NCBI GenBank assembly: GCA_020627605.1
Contig: JAHDGO010000001.1
Location: 1 to 18,784, forward strand
Length of the DNA: 18,784 nucleotides
Direction of reading: 5' to 3'
Origin: Yoonia sp.
GTDB taxonomy: Bacteria > Pseudomonadota > Alphaproteobacteria > Rhodobacterales > Rhodobacteraceae
Shown: positions 1 through 7,398 of the stretch, in pieces
Layout of the letters: each line of letters begins with the position of its first letter
Position numbering within the stretch: position 1 is the stretch's first letter
The notes under the pieces: generated by a model
What the model was told of the DNA's origin: nothing
Database searches by the model: none
The model's input: the letters and a program-made list of their open reading frames with translations, nothing else
Position numbers and translations under genes: made by a program

Positions 1-327
1 CAGCTTCCACGGCCGGTTTGAATATCCGGTATTGATGAAAATCCATGGCGTGATGAAAAACAGCCCGACACCAAAGCCCGATTGCAGACCCTTGCCCAGC
101 GTGTCGATCCCCGACAGGGCAAAGGTGTGGCGCATCATGCCGGCCACCAGCAGGATGCAGACAAAAGAAACAATGTATGGTGTTGGATCGCTACTGTTGA
201 CAGGATTGCCGTCCGCATCAGTCTCTATCCCGGCCGCGGCCATCCATGGTTTCGACAAAACCATGTAATAGAGCGCCCCAAAAACAAAGGCGGCCACCGC
301 CGCAATAATCACAGCAAGCATTCCCAT
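1..327 (-). CDS. DUF1761 family membrane protein (3' end outside window)
   Basis: The reading frame starts at an ATG at 327 and stays open to the left edge, giving the first 109 residues without a stop. A strong ribosome binding site (GGGAGG) lies a few bases upstream and fixes the start. The N-terminus is a hydrophobic helix (MGMLAVIIAAVAAFVFGALY) followed by a short Trp/Pro-containing loop (SKPWMAAAGI), then a second hydrophobic stretch near residues 54-64 and a third near 88-100. This arrangement, with W and G residues after the first helix, is typical of DUF1761 proteins, small integral membrane proteins of unknown function. The family assignment is by resemblance. The gene is transcribed away from the hairpin-containing gap at 328-683. 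Confidence 0.75.
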   Translation of the reverse strand, partial: MGMLAVIIAAVAAFVFGALYYMVLSKPWMAAAGIETDADGNPVNSSDPTPYIVSFVCILLVAGMMRHTFALSGIDTLGKGLQSGFGVGLFFITPWIFINTGYSNRPWKL

Positions 328-451
328 GTCACCCTCCCAATCTGGCTATGGGCAGTATGACCTGACAGATTGTCGCAGGCTAGAGGGAAGGTGGGTTTGC
401 GGACGTTGCTGCCGTCAGGTGCTGGCAAGACTTAACCCACAGAACACAACC

Positions 452-500
452 GCCCGGCCCCGTCCGGGCATCGCCCGACCTCCCCCAGGAGGGCGATTTT
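452..500 (+). terminator. Two adjacent hairpins, the second followed by TTTT
   Basis: GCCCGG (452-457) pairs with CCGGGC (464-469). Directly after it ATCGCCC (470-476) pairs with GGGCGAT (491-497), with an inner CCT/AGG, and ends in TTTT (497-500). The second hairpin looks like a weak Rho-independent terminator reading rightwards. No protein gene reads into it from the left, since the DUF1761 gene runs the other way. It would therefore end a short untranslated RNA, attenuate a leader, or be coincidental. Its loop exposes a CCTCCCCC run complementary to a Shine-Dalgarno sequence. I found no convincing promoter for such an RNA. Confidence 0.35.
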
Positions 501-593
501 GCAAGAGTTGCGACAGATTGGGTGGTCTTTAGATCTTCAGCGCTCTGCCAAACCGGGAAGAAGACGCCCTCCAGGTCGGCCGCTGCCCGAACT

Positions 594-634
594 GCGCCTG
601 ATGTCAAAATGGGCTCAAGCCCGACATCCGGCGC
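594..634. other. Long imperfect hairpin in the divergent gap
   Basis: Three nested arms pair in order: GCGCC (594-598) with GGCGC (630-634), GATGTC (600-605) with GACATC (623-628), and GGGC (611-614) with GCCC (619-622) around a TCAA loop. That is 15 base pairs interrupted by one 1x1 mismatch and one five-base bulge (AAAAT). It is 50 bases upstream of the HNH gene. It has no T-run, so it is not a standard terminator. The rest of the 328-683 gap shows no credible open frame. Confidence 0.5.
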
Positions 635-683
635 CCCTCATCTTCCAGTTCGACAACACAGTTGCTTGGATTAACTTCCGACT

Positions 684-983
684 ATGGCCGACGACCCGAT
701 CTGCCCCCTTTGCCTGCGCCCGATCCCGCGTGATGTGCCGCAAAGTCTGCATCACCTGATCCCCAAGCTGAAAGGCGGGAAGGGCGGGCCGACCATTCTG
801 GTGCATCATATCTGTCACAAGGAAATCCATGCGACCCTTTCTGAGACAGAGCTGGCGCGCGACTATGCGACCGCAGAGGCATTGAGGACCCATCCGCGAT
901 TGGCCAAGTTCTTTACCTGGGTTGCCAGACGCCCGCCTGATTTCATCAGCCGGGTTCCGAAACGAAAGCGGGGCGGACGCTGA
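684..983 (+). CDS. Small HNH endonuclease-like protein
   Basis: A 99-residue protein with C7-P-L-C10, then H23-H24-L-I-P followed by a Gly-rich turn, and H41-H42-I-C44-H45-K-E-I-H49. The order CxxC, HHxxP, G-rich turn, CHxxxH is that of the beta-beta-alpha-metal HNH fold. C7, C10, C44 and H49 probably hold the structural zinc and H24 lies at the general-base position. The usual central Asn is not obvious (H41/H42 occupy that stretch), so catalysis is uncertain. The C-terminus is very basic (RVPKRKRGGR), suggesting nucleic-acid binding. No Shine-Dalgarno is visible before the ATG. A weak promoter-like pair (TTCGAC 649-654, TAACTT 672-677, 17-base spacer) would start RNA near the ATG, so a leaderless message is possible but speculative. 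It is convergent with the EVE gene. Confidence 0.75.
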   Translation: MADDPICPLCLRPIPRDVPQSLHHLIPKLKGGKGGPTILVHHICHKEIHATLSETELARDYATAEALRTHPRLAKFFTWVARRPPDFISRVPKRKRGGR

Positions 984-1012
984 CCGCAAAACAGGGTATC
1001 CGGACCATGGGT

Positions 1013-1435
1013 CTAATCCGCCTGCGTCTCACCCAGCGCGCAGATGATCTGCCATTCCTGATCCGTGACCGGCTGCACCGACAAGCGCGAGTTGTTGACC
1101 AGCACCATATCCTTCAGCCGCGTGTCTGCTTTGATATCTTCCAGCGTCACCGCCTTTTCGAACGGCCGCACCGCCTTGATGTCCACGCATTCCCACCGGT
1201 CATCATCGGTTGTGCTGTCGGGGTGGGCTTCTGCGCAGACCTCGACAATGCCCACAATCTCAAGCCCGGTGCGGGAATGATAGAAAAACCCCCGCTCTCC
1301 CAGCTTCATCGCGCGCATGTTGTTGCGGGCTTGATAGTTGCGGACGCCGTCCCATTGTTCGCCAGCGTCCCCCTTGGCGACCTGATGGTCCCAGCCCCAG
1401 ACATCCGGTTCCGATTTGAACAACCAATAGGCCAT
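1013..1435 (-). CDS. EVE domain-containing protein
   Basis: A 140-residue protein beginning MAYWLFKSEPD. It carries the EVE family hallmarks W-L-x-K-S-E-P, W-x-G-V-R-N-Y-Q-A-R-N-x-M-R near residues 28-41, and F-F-Y-H-S at 50-54, and covers a full single-domain member. EVE domains share the PUA/YTH fold and are thought to bind modified nucleobases in DNA or RNA. Bacterial single-domain members have no firmly assigned role. The frame is open further upstream, but I chose the ATG at 1435: it opens on the conserved family N-terminus and shares one base with the stop of the preceding YciI gene (TGATG), implying translational coupling. It is the last gene of the tsaD-gpsA-YciI-EVE operon. Confidence 0.88.
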   Translation of the reverse strand: MAYWLFKSEPDVWGWDHQVAKGDAGEQWDGVRNYQARNNMRAMKLGERGFFYHSRTGLEIVGIVEVCAEAHPDSTTDDDRWECVDIKAVRPFEKAVTLEDIKADTRLKDMVLVNNSRLSVQPVTDQEWQIICALGETQAD

Positions 1436-1707
1436 CAGCCGACGACCTTTTTCCAGACACGCAGCGTGACAGATGCGAACAGCCCCGCCTTGGCGTAAGG
1501 GTCCGCCTCGGCCCAGGCCTGTGCGGCGGCCAGATCGTCGACCTCCAGCACGATCAGTGATCCGCACATCTCGCCATTTTCGTCCAGCACCGGCCCGGCC
1601 ATCTCGACCACGCCGGTATCAGCGATATAGGCCAGATGGGCGGCGCGGTTGTCCATGCGGACCTGCATCGCGCCGGGTTTATCTTGGGTCATCAGGGCAA
1701 AGCGCAT
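1435..1707 (-). CDS. YciI family protein
   Basis: A 90-residue protein with the compact ferredoxin-like YciI layout: N-terminal strand (MRFALMTQDKPGA), R-x-x-H-L-x-Y with H24, a G-P-V-L-D-E-x-G segment at 38-45, the strand GSLIVLEVDD, and A-E-x-D69-P-Y near the end. The conserved His and the D-P-Y/F are the residues expected in an active site, but the substrate of most YciI proteins is unknown. Its ATG at 1707 directly follows the gpsA stop (TAAATG), and its own stop overlaps the EVE start. Co-translation with gpsA and the EVE gene is therefore likely. Confidence 0.88.
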   Translation of the reverse strand: MRFALMTQDKPGAMQVRMDNRAAHLAYIADTGVVEMAGPVLDENGEMCGSLIVLEVDDLAAAQAWAEADPYAKAGLFASVTLRVWKKVVG

Positions 1708-2670
1708 TTATTCCTCCTTCAATGGGCGCGACAACAGCCTGTTCAGTGCTGTTGCCACATCGGTTTTGTCTTCTGTCAGGTCGGCCACGACGGCGGCAAT
1801 CGGCATGTCGATCCTCAGATCGCTGGCCAGTTGCCGCACCGCGCGGGCCGTGGCGGCCCCTTCGACGGTGGTCGTGGGGTCAAAATCCTTGCCACTGCCA
1901 AGGGCATGGCCATAGCGATAGTTGCGCGACTGGGCCGAGGTGCAGGTCAGCACCAGATCACCAAAGCCTGACAGACCCGCCAGCGTATCGGGCTGCGCAC
2001 CGAAATGCGCCGCCAGTCGCTGCATTTCGGGAAAGCCCCGCGTGATCAGGGCGGCACGCGCGCTTTCGCCCAGGCCCGCGCCAATCGCGATGCCGGACGC
2101 GATGGCCATGACGTTCTTGAGCGCGCCACCAAGTTCAGCGCCAACGGTGTCCGTCGTGCGATAAAGCCGCAGATGTGTGGTCGAAAGTGCCGTCTGCAAA
2201 ATCGCGCCTGCCGCGTCATCCGCGCAGGCAATGGTGAGTGCGGTCGGCAGCCCGCGCGCGATATCGGCGGCAAAGCTTGGGCCGGTCAGCATCGCTGCCA
2301 CCGCGTCTGGCACGATATCGCGGATCGTTGTGGCGGGTCCTGTCATGCGCGACAGATCGATGCCCTTGCAACAGGCCACCAGATATTTGCCTGCCAGTGC
2401 TGTGCGATGTTCTGTCAGAAAGTCCTTCAGCACCTGCGCGGGGGTTGCCAGCAAGATGATCTGGCAGTCGAAAAGCGGCGCAAGGTCCGTTGTCGCCACA
2501 ATCCGTTCCGGCAATGTGACATCCGGCAGGCGCGCATTGGTTCGCGCGCCCTGCATTTTCTTCACCGCATCCGCACTGCGCGCCCAGAGCGTGATATCGT
2601 TCCCGTCGAGCGCCAGCGCCACGCCCAGCGCGGTGCCAAAGGCCCCGCCACCGGCTATCCCGATTTTCAT
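1708..2670 (-). CDS. gpsA: Glycerol-3-phosphate dehydrogenase [NAD(P)+], GpsA
   Basis: A 320-residue cytosolic enzyme that reduces dihydroxyacetone phosphate to sn-glycerol 3-phosphate, the backbone for membrane phospholipids. The N-terminal Rossmann motif [10 protein letters not shown] lies at residues 7-16. LLATPAQ (73-79), CCKGID (100-105) and LTGPSFA (128-134) follow. The catalytic Lys is K185 in [13 protein letters not shown], and the family signature [11 protein letters not shown] lies at 233-243. Length is normal for the family and nothing appears missing. The ATG at 2670 overlaps the tsaD stop by four bases (ATGA), so it is translationally coupled to tsaD. Confidence 0.96.
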   Translation of the reverse strand: MKIGIAGGGAFGTALGVALALDGNDITLWARSADAVKKMQGARTNARLPDVTLPERIVATTDLAPLFDCQIILLATPAQVLKDFLTEHRTALAGKYLVACCKGIDLSRMTGPATTIRDIVPDAVAAMLTGPSFAADIARGLPTALTIACADDAAGAILQTALSTTHLRLYRTTDTVGAELGGALKNVMAIASGIAIGAGLGESARAALITRGFPEMQRLAAHFGAQPDTLAGLSGFGDLVLTCTSAQSRNYRYGHALGSGKDFDPTTTVEGAATARAVRQLASDLRIDMPIAAVVADLTEDKTDVATALNRLLSRPLKEE

Positions 2671-3749
2671 GCCTTGGCCCCCTTCTTGCCGGACCCCAGC
2701 ATCGGGGCGGCGTCCTTGTCCAATGGCCAGCGCGGTCTGGCCGAAAGTGTCATGTCATCGCGCGCGCCAGCGGCCATCTGTTCGATCCCCGCATAGGCAA
2801 TCATCGCGGCATTGTCGGTGCACAGGCGCAGCGGCGGGGCAAGAAACGCCACGCCCTGTGCGGCACACAGCCCCGTCAACCCGTCGCGGATCGCCCCATT
2901 GGCAGCTACACCCCCGGCCACGGCCAGCGTTGGTGTGGCAGGTGCCCGTTCCAGATACAGCGCCAGCGCGCGCCGTGTCTTTTCGATCAACACATCTGTG
3001 ATCGCCGCCTGAAACCCTGCGCTCAAATCCGCCTGATCGGCAGGTGTCAGCCCGCCCTTGTCCGCCACAACATCATCACGCGCACGCAGCAGCGCCGTTT
3101 TCAGCCCTGAAAATGACATATCGCACCCCGGCTGGTTCAATAGCGGGCGAGGAAAGCTGAATCGCTTGGGATCACCGGTTTTTGCGGCCGCCTCGACCGA
3201 AGGGCCGCCGGGTTGCGGCAGGCCCAGAAGACGCGCGGATTTGTCGAACGCCTCGCCCGGCGCGTCATCGATGGTGCCGCCGATCCGGGTGAAATCATCA
3301 TGACCGGACACGATCAGAAACTGACAATGCCCGCCAGAGACCAGCAGCATCAGATAGGGATAGGCCACCTGATCGGTCAGGCGCGGGGTCAGGGCATGGC
3401 CTGCCAGATGGTTCACCCCGATCAACGGCAGACCGGTCGCTGCCGCCAGACCCTTGGCGCACATCACACCAGACAGCACCCCGCCGATCAGCCCCGGCCC
3501 TGCGGTCACCGCGATGCCATCAAGGTCAGCCAAAGACAGGCCGGATTGCGCCAGCGCCTCTTCCACACACAGATCAAGCTTTTCGACATGGGCGCGGGCG
3601 GCGATCTCTGGCACCACACCACCGAATGCCGCATGCAGATCGGTCTGCCCGGCGACCACAGAGGCCAGCACCTGCGTTCCGCGCACAACGGCGGCGGCGG
3701 TGTCATCACAGCTGCTTTCGATGCCAAGAAGTGTCAGCGGCGCGGTCAT
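2667..3749 (-). CDS. tsaD: tRNA N6-threonylcarbamoyladenosine transferase TsaD
   Basis: A 360-residue ASKHA-fold protein that, with TsaB and TsaE, transfers threonylcarbamoyl from TC-AMP to A37 of ANN-decoding tRNAs. The start at 3749 gives [17 protein letters not shown], the family N-terminus. The frame is open for 53 further codons upstream, but those residues have no family character and run into the divergent hemD gene. Metal ligands are visible as H114 and H118 (NHLAGH) and D312 (CTDNAAM). Other conserved blocks are [12 protein letters not shown] (43-54), GPGLIGG (84-90), VSGGH (137-141) and [10 protein letters not shown] (276-285). It leads the operon tsaD-gpsA-YciI-EVE and is divergent from hemD across 57 bases. 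Confidence 0.96.
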   Translation of the reverse strand: MTAPLTLLGIESSCDDTAAAVVRGTQVLASVVAGQTDLHAAFGGVVPEIAARAHVEKLDLCVEEALAQSGLSLADLDGIAVTAGPGLIGGVLSGVMCAKGLAAATGLPLIGVNHLAGHALTPRLTDQVAYPYLMLLVSGGHCQFLIVSGHDDFTRIGGTIDDAPGEAFDKSARLLGLPQPGGPSVEAAAKTGDPKRFSFPRPLLNQPGCDMSFSGLKTALLRARDDVVADKGGLTPADQADLSAGFQAAITDVLIEKTRRALALYLERAPATPTLAVAGGVAANGAIRDGLTGLCAAQGVAFLAPPLRLCTDNAAMIAYAGIEQMAAGARDDMTLSARPRWPLDKDAAPMLGSGKKGAKA

Positions 3750-3764
3750 GGGCGTTCCGGTTGC

Positions 3765-3788
3765 GTGTTGCTGCCTCGCAGGTAACAC
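3765..3788. promoter_or_regulatory. Dyad centred in the tsaD/hemD divergent gap
   Basis: GTGTT (3765-3769) pairs with AACAC (3784-3788) and CTGC (3771-3774) pairs with GCAG (3778-3781), around a CTC centre. The dyad is slightly asymmetric (one base versus two between the arms). It sits almost at the midpoint of the 57 bases separating the tsaD and hemD start codons, where both promoters must lie. It could be an operator or a shared promoter element. No strong sigma-70 boxes are visible in this gap. Confidence 0.3.
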
Positions 3789-3806
3789 TGCGTCAGCGCG
3801 CAAACA

Positions 3807-4526
3807 ATGGCCACCCCGATGACACCCACACTGATCGTGACACGGCCCGAGGCACAGGGCACGGCCTTTGGACAGGCGATTGCCACGGCATGGGGGCGGC
3901 CGCTGCATGTGATCCAGTCGCCGCTGATCGCAATTGAGCCGGTGTCAGCCAGTGTTGGGCCAGCTGACGCGCTGATCTTCACCTCGGTCCATGGTGTGGC
4001 GGGCGCCGTGCGGCTGGGCCTGCCCAAGGGCCTGCCAGCGTGGTGTGTCGGGCCAAGAACGGCAGAAGCGGCGACAGCGGCTGGATATAAGGCCACGACT
4101 GGCCCCGGCAATGCTTCGGGGCTGGTGGCTGATCTCATTGCTGCCCAACCGGCAGGCAGGCTTGCCCATTTGCGCGGCGCCCATGCGCGGGGCGATATCG
4201 CAGCAGATCTGCGACAGGCCGGGCTGGATTGCACCGACACCGTCGTCTACGCGCAGGAACCGCTGGCCCTGTCAGGCAGGGCCGCACAGGCGCTTGCGGG
4301 GAAGTCGCCCGTGGTTGTCACCTTGTTTTCGCCCCGCACAGGGGTGATTTTCGCCGAAAGCGGGCCATATAATGCTGTGGTTCATGCGGTTGTGATCAGC
4401 CAGGCCGTGAAAGACGCGATCAGCGATCTTCACCCGGCAGAGGTAATCACGGCAGCAACACCGGACGCAGCGGGCATGCAGCGGGCTGTTTTGGCAGCCC
4501 TTGCCGCTGTTGACGGTGTGTCATGA
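3807..4526 (+). CDS. hemD: Uroporphyrinogen-III synthase HemD
   Basis: A 239-residue protein, normal for HemD, which closes and rearranges hydroxymethylbilane to uroporphyrinogen III in tetrapyrrole synthesis. Visible family blocks are [10 protein letters not shown] (9-18), [10 protein letters not shown] near residue 55, the conserved [15 protein letters not shown] near 80-94, [11 protein letters not shown] in the second domain and TLFSPRTG near 172-179. HemD is poorly conserved, so the call rests on these blocks plus context: it heads the hemD-mitofilin-hemY cluster common in alphaproteobacteria. A second in-frame Met ([11 protein letters not shown], position 3819) is an equally plausible start, and neither has a clear ribosome binding site. 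Confidence 0.9.
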   Translation: MATPMTPTLIVTRPEAQGTAFGQAIATAWGRPLHVIQSPLIAIEPVSASVGPADALIFTSVHGVAGAVRLGLPKGLPAWCVGPRTAEAATAAGYKATTGPGNASGLVADLIAAQPAGRLAHLRGAHARGDIAADLRQAGLDCTDTVVYAQEPLALSGRAAQALAGKSPVVVTLFSPRTGVIFAESGPYNAVVHAVVISQAVKDAISDLHPAEVITAATPDAAGMQRAVLAALAAVDGVS

Positions 4527-4529
4527 CGG

Positions 4530-4549
4530 TGACCCTTGCTTGAGGGTCA
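4530..4549. other. Hairpin just after hemD
   Basis: TGACCCT (4530-4536) pairs perfectly with AGGGTCA (4543-4549) around a six-base loop, four bases after the hemD stop. No T-run follows, so it is not a classical intrinsic terminator. It may stabilise or separate the hemD message from the downstream gene. Confidence 0.45.
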
Positions 4550-4575
4550 GCGTCAGGCGGGCTAGGGTAATCAGG

Positions 4576-4594
4576 GGTCCGGCAGTGCCGGGCC
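4576..4594. other. Strong GC hairpin upstream of the mitofilin-like gene
   Basis: GGTCCGGC (4576-4583) pairs with GCCGGGCC (4587-4594), with one G-T wobble and a three-base AGT loop, giving eight base pairs. It ends 24 bases before the chosen GTG start at 4619, leaving the putative ribosome binding site free. Together with the hairpin at 4530-4549 it fills most of the hemD-to-mitofilin gap. A role in processing or attenuation is inference. Confidence 0.5.
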
Positions 4595-4618
4595 ATGCAC
4601 GTTAAAAGGGTGGAATAC

Positions 4619-5872
4619 GTGGCAAAACAGCCAGCCAAAGGCCAGAAGGCGGCCAAATCAACGTCGACACCGGCGCAATCCAAAAGCGAATCGTCGCCAG
4701 CCAAAGGGCCTGTGATCGACGCGATCCCCGCAGAAGTGCACGCCAAGCAAGCCCAAACCACTGCTGCGCCAGCGGTGCCGAAGGTTGAAAAACCAAAGGA
4801 TGCCGTCAAACCCCAGACCGACGCGAAGACAACTGACGACGCATCAAAGCCCGCCGAGACGGCCAAGCCTGCCGATCCGCCAAAACCTGCAGAGGCACCA
4901 AAACCTACACCCGCTGCCAGCCAGCAAAAATCCGGTCCCGGTTTTCTGGCACTGTTGCTGGGGGGGCTTCTGGCCGGTGTCATCGGCTTTGCCCTGGCGA
5001 CCTTGACGGCACCCGCCGCTGACACGTCACTGGCCGATGAGCTCGCCAGCCAGGGCGCCGCCCTTGATGCGCTGGAAGCCCGCGTCGCCAGTGCCCCGCA
5101 AACGGACCTCTCTGCTATCGAAGCGGCACAGGACACGCTGGCCGGTGATATCGCAAAACTGCAAACCGCCCTGTCTGACATCAATGCGCGCATTGATGAT
5201 CTGTCCAGCCGCCCGGCATCCGCTGGCGGCACCGTCACCGTCGACAGCGCTGACGTGCAGGCCGAGATTGAAGCGTTACGCGCCCAGATCACCGACATGA
5301 CTGGTGCCGCAGAAACCGAACTGGCCGAGGCCCGCGCCGCAGCCGCCGCGATTGAAGAAAACGCCGCTGCGGCCGCCCGCGACGCTGCAGGCCGCGCAGC
5401 CCTTGCCCGCGTGCAGACCGGGTTGGAAAGCGGCGCACCCATCGGTGCTGCCCTTGGCGATCTGGAAGAGGCGATGGGCACAGCTGCCCCTGATGCCCTC
5501 TTGGCCGTGCAGGACGGTGTGCCGACGCTTGCCGCACTGCAGGACGAATTTCCGGAAGTGGCGCGTGCTGCTTTGGCGACCGCCCGCAGCGAAGGTGTTG
5601 CGGGTGAGGAAACCAGCGGGTTTGGTGCCTTTATCCGCAATCAGCTCGACGTGCGGTCCACCACCCCGCAAGAAGGCGACAGCGCCGACGCGATCCTGTC
5701 GCGGGCAGAGGCCGCCGTGCGCGGCGGACGCCTGTCAGATGCGCTGGCCGAAATCAGCGCCCTGCCAGAGGTGGCGCGCGGCGCGATGTCCGAGTGGCTG
5801 ACAAAGGCCGAACAGCGCGCCGATGCCATTGCCGCGGTCGATATGCTCTCTACATCCCTTTCCGATAATTGA
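4619..5872 (+). CDS. Mitofilin/Mic60-like inner membrane protein (COG4223 type)
   Basis: A 417-residue protein in four parts: a Lys/Pro/Ala-rich low-complexity cytoplasmic segment (about 1-105), one transmembrane helix at about 108-130 (FLALLLGGLLAGVIGFALA), a long Ala/Glu/Asp-rich predicted coiled coil (about 140-275), and a C-terminal helical region (LQDEFPEVARAAL ... LSRAEAAVRGGRLSDAL) like the mitofilin signature. Alphaproteobacterial Mic60 relatives have this layout and commonly lie between hemD and hemY; they are linked to envelope contact sites and intracytoplasmic membranes. I chose GTG at 4619 because AGGGTGGA sits a few bases upstream; an ATG at 4595 (eight codons earlier) starts inside the hairpin-proximal leader and lacks such a site. 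It ends 11 bases before hemY. Confidence 0.85.
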   Translation: MAKQPAKGQKAAKSTSTPAQSKSESSPAKGPVIDAIPAEVHAKQAQTTAAPAVPKVEKPKDAVKPQTDAKTTDDASKPAETAKPADPPKPAEAPKPTPAASQQKSGPGFLALLLGGLLAGVIGFALATLTAPAADTSLADELASQGAALDALEARVASAPQTDLSAIEAAQDTLAGDIAKLQTALSDINARIDDLSSRPASAGGTVTVDSADVQAEIEALRAQITDMTGAAETELAEARAAAAAIEENAAAAARDAAGRAALARVQTGLESGAPIGAALGDLEEAMGTAAPDALLAVQDGVPTLAALQDEFPEVARAALATARSEGVAGEETSGFGAFIRNQLDVRSTTPQEGDSADAILSRAEAAVRGGRLSDALAEISALPEVARGAMSEWLTKAEQRADAIAAVDMLSTSLSDN

Positions 5873-5883
5873 AGGCGCAGAAT

Positions 5884-7356
5884 ATGCTTTGGTCCCTGAT
5901 AAAAATCATCGCGTTCATCGCCATCGTCACAGCGCTGACCTATGGCGGTATGCAGCTGATGACGGTCGATGGTGGCGCCACGGTAGAGGTGGCGGGGCAG
6001 GAATTCACGCTCAGCACACTGGAAATGGTCTTTGCCCTTTTGGCACTTGTGGTGGCCGTCTGGCTTGGGCTGAAGCTGCTGGCGCTTTGTGTCGCCACCT
6101 TCAAGTTTCTCAATGGCGACGAAACAGCGATCTCGCGCTATTTCGACCGGAACCGCGAACGCAAAGGGTATGAGGCCTTGTCGGAAGGCATGATGGCGCT
6201 CGCCTCTGGCGAGGGGCATCTGGCCATGACCAAGGCGGCGCGCGCTGACAAATATCTGCAACAGCCACAGCTGACCAACCTGCTGACCGCGCAGGCCGCA
6301 GAGATGACCGGTGATCGGAAAACGGCAGAAGATACCTACAAGAAACTGCTGCAGGACGATAAAACCCGCTTTGTCGGGGTGCGCGGCATCATGAAGCAAA
6401 AGCTGGCTGATGGGGATACAGACACGGCGATGAAGCTGGCGCAAAAGGCCTTTGCGCTGAAGCCCAAGCATGAAGAGACGCAAGATGTCCTGCTGCGCCT
6501 GCAGGCCGACAGCGCCGACTGGGCCGGGGCACGCAAGACGCTGGGTGCCAAGCTGAAATCAGGCTATCTGCCCCGCGACGTGCACAAACGCCGTGACGCG
6601 GTGCTGGCCCTGTCAGAAGCCAAGGATATCCACGGCGACGGCAAGACAATCGAGGCGCGCGAAGCCGCGATTGAGGCCAACCGCCTGTCGCCTGATCTGA
6701 TCCCTGCCGCCGTCATGGCCGCGCGGGGCTATATTGCCGATGGCAACGCGCGCTATGCGACGCGGGTGCTGACCAAGACCTGGACGGCGCAGCCCCACCC
6801 CGATCTGGCCGCAGCCTTTGCCGAAATCGCACCAGACGAAACGCCACAGGAACGGCTGAAACGGTTCACCACGCTGACCAAGACGACGCCCGACCACCCA
6901 GAAGCGAAAATGCTGCTGGCAGAGCTGAACATCTCGGCCGAGGATTTCCCGGCGGCCAAACGCGCGCTGGGCGATCTGGTCACCACGGACCCCACCGCGC
7001 GCAGCCTGACCCTGATGGCGGCCATCGAACGCGGTGAAGGGGCAGACGACACCGTTGTGCGCGGCTGGTTGACCAAAGCGCTGACAGCGCCGCGCGGCCC
7101 GCAGTGGATCTGCGACAATTGCCAGCACATCCACACAAGCTGGGGCGCGACCTGCGACAATTGCGGGTCCTTCGACACGCTGTCGTGGAAACGCCCGCCT
7201 GCGAGCGATGTCGCCATGCCTGCTGGCACCGAAATGCTGCCGATGATCGTGGGCCAGGCGCCGGAAACCGCGCTGGTGCTGACGGACGCCGTGCCAGAGG
7301 CAGAGGTGACACCGGAGGCCCCCGTTGACGGCCCGCTGGAAGAGCCTGCAAAATAG
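5884..7356 (+). CDS. hemY: HemY-type TPR membrane protein with C-terminal zinc ribbon
   Basis: A 490-residue protein. Two N-terminal transmembrane helices (about 3-22 and 46-70) form the HemY_N module. A long soluble helical region with TPR-like repeats follows, and a ribbon with C410/C413 and C424/C427 (WICDNC ... CDNCGSFDTLSW) comes before a Pro/Glu-rich tail. HemY proteins of this kind sit in haem-synthesis clusters; their exact role is unsettled, and this is not the protoporphyrinogen oxidase also called HemY in Bacillus. I chose ATG at 5884 because GAAGG (5871-5875) is correctly placed; a TTG at 5869 overlaps the preceding stop and is less likely. The four-Cys ribbon after TPRs recalls the layout of LapB/YciM. 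Confidence 0.9.
   Translation: MLWSLIKIIAFIAIVTALTYGGMQLMTVDGGATVEVAGQEFTLSTLEMVFALLALVVAVWLGLKLLALCVATFKFLNGDETAISRYFDRNRERKGYEALSEGMMALASGEGHLAMTKAARADKYLQQPQLTNLLTAQAAEMTGDRKTAEDTYKKLLQDDKTRFVGVRGIMKQKLADGDTDTAMKLAQKAFALKPKHEETQDVLLRLQADSADWAGARKTLGAKLKSGYLPRDVHKRRDAVLALSEAKDIHGDGKTIEAREAAIEANRLSPDLIPAAVMAARGYIADGNARYATRVLTKTWTAQPHPDLAAAFAEIAPDETPQERLKRFTTLTKTTPDHPEAKMLLAELNISAEDFPAAKRALGDLVTTDPTARSLTLMAAIERGEGADDTVVRGWLTKALTAPRGPQWICDNCQHIHTSWGATCDNCGSFDTLSWKRPPASDVAMPAGTEMLPMIVGQAPETALVLTDAVPEAEVTPEAPVDGPLEEPAK
7325..7354 (+). promoter_or_regulatory. Possible promoter for tRNA-Thr inside the hemY 3' end
   Basis: TTGACG (7325-7330) and CAAAAT (7349-7354) are separated by 18 bases and lie about 45 bases before the tRNA. 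The -35 is good and the -10 is only four of six. The tRNA could equally be read through from hemY. Confidence 0.3.
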
Positions 7357-7398
7357 CCCTTCCCCGGCCAGAAACCCGATGGTAAGAGAGCGCCGGTC

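Noticed and set aside
2005..3001. Overlapping plus-strand frames of more than 250 codons
   Set aside because: They are antisense to gpsA and tsaD, rich in Arg/Ala/Pro/Ser, with no ribosome site or recognisable domain.
3750..3908. N-terminal extension of TsaD by 53 codons
   Set aside because: The extra residues have no family character and overlap the divergent hemD gene; the ATG at 3749 gives the normal N-terminus.
4447..5640. Long Ala/Ser-rich open frame (397 codons) on the minus strand
   Set aside because: It lies fully antisense to the mitofilin-like gene, has low-complexity composition typical of GC-rich antisense frames, and has no family character.
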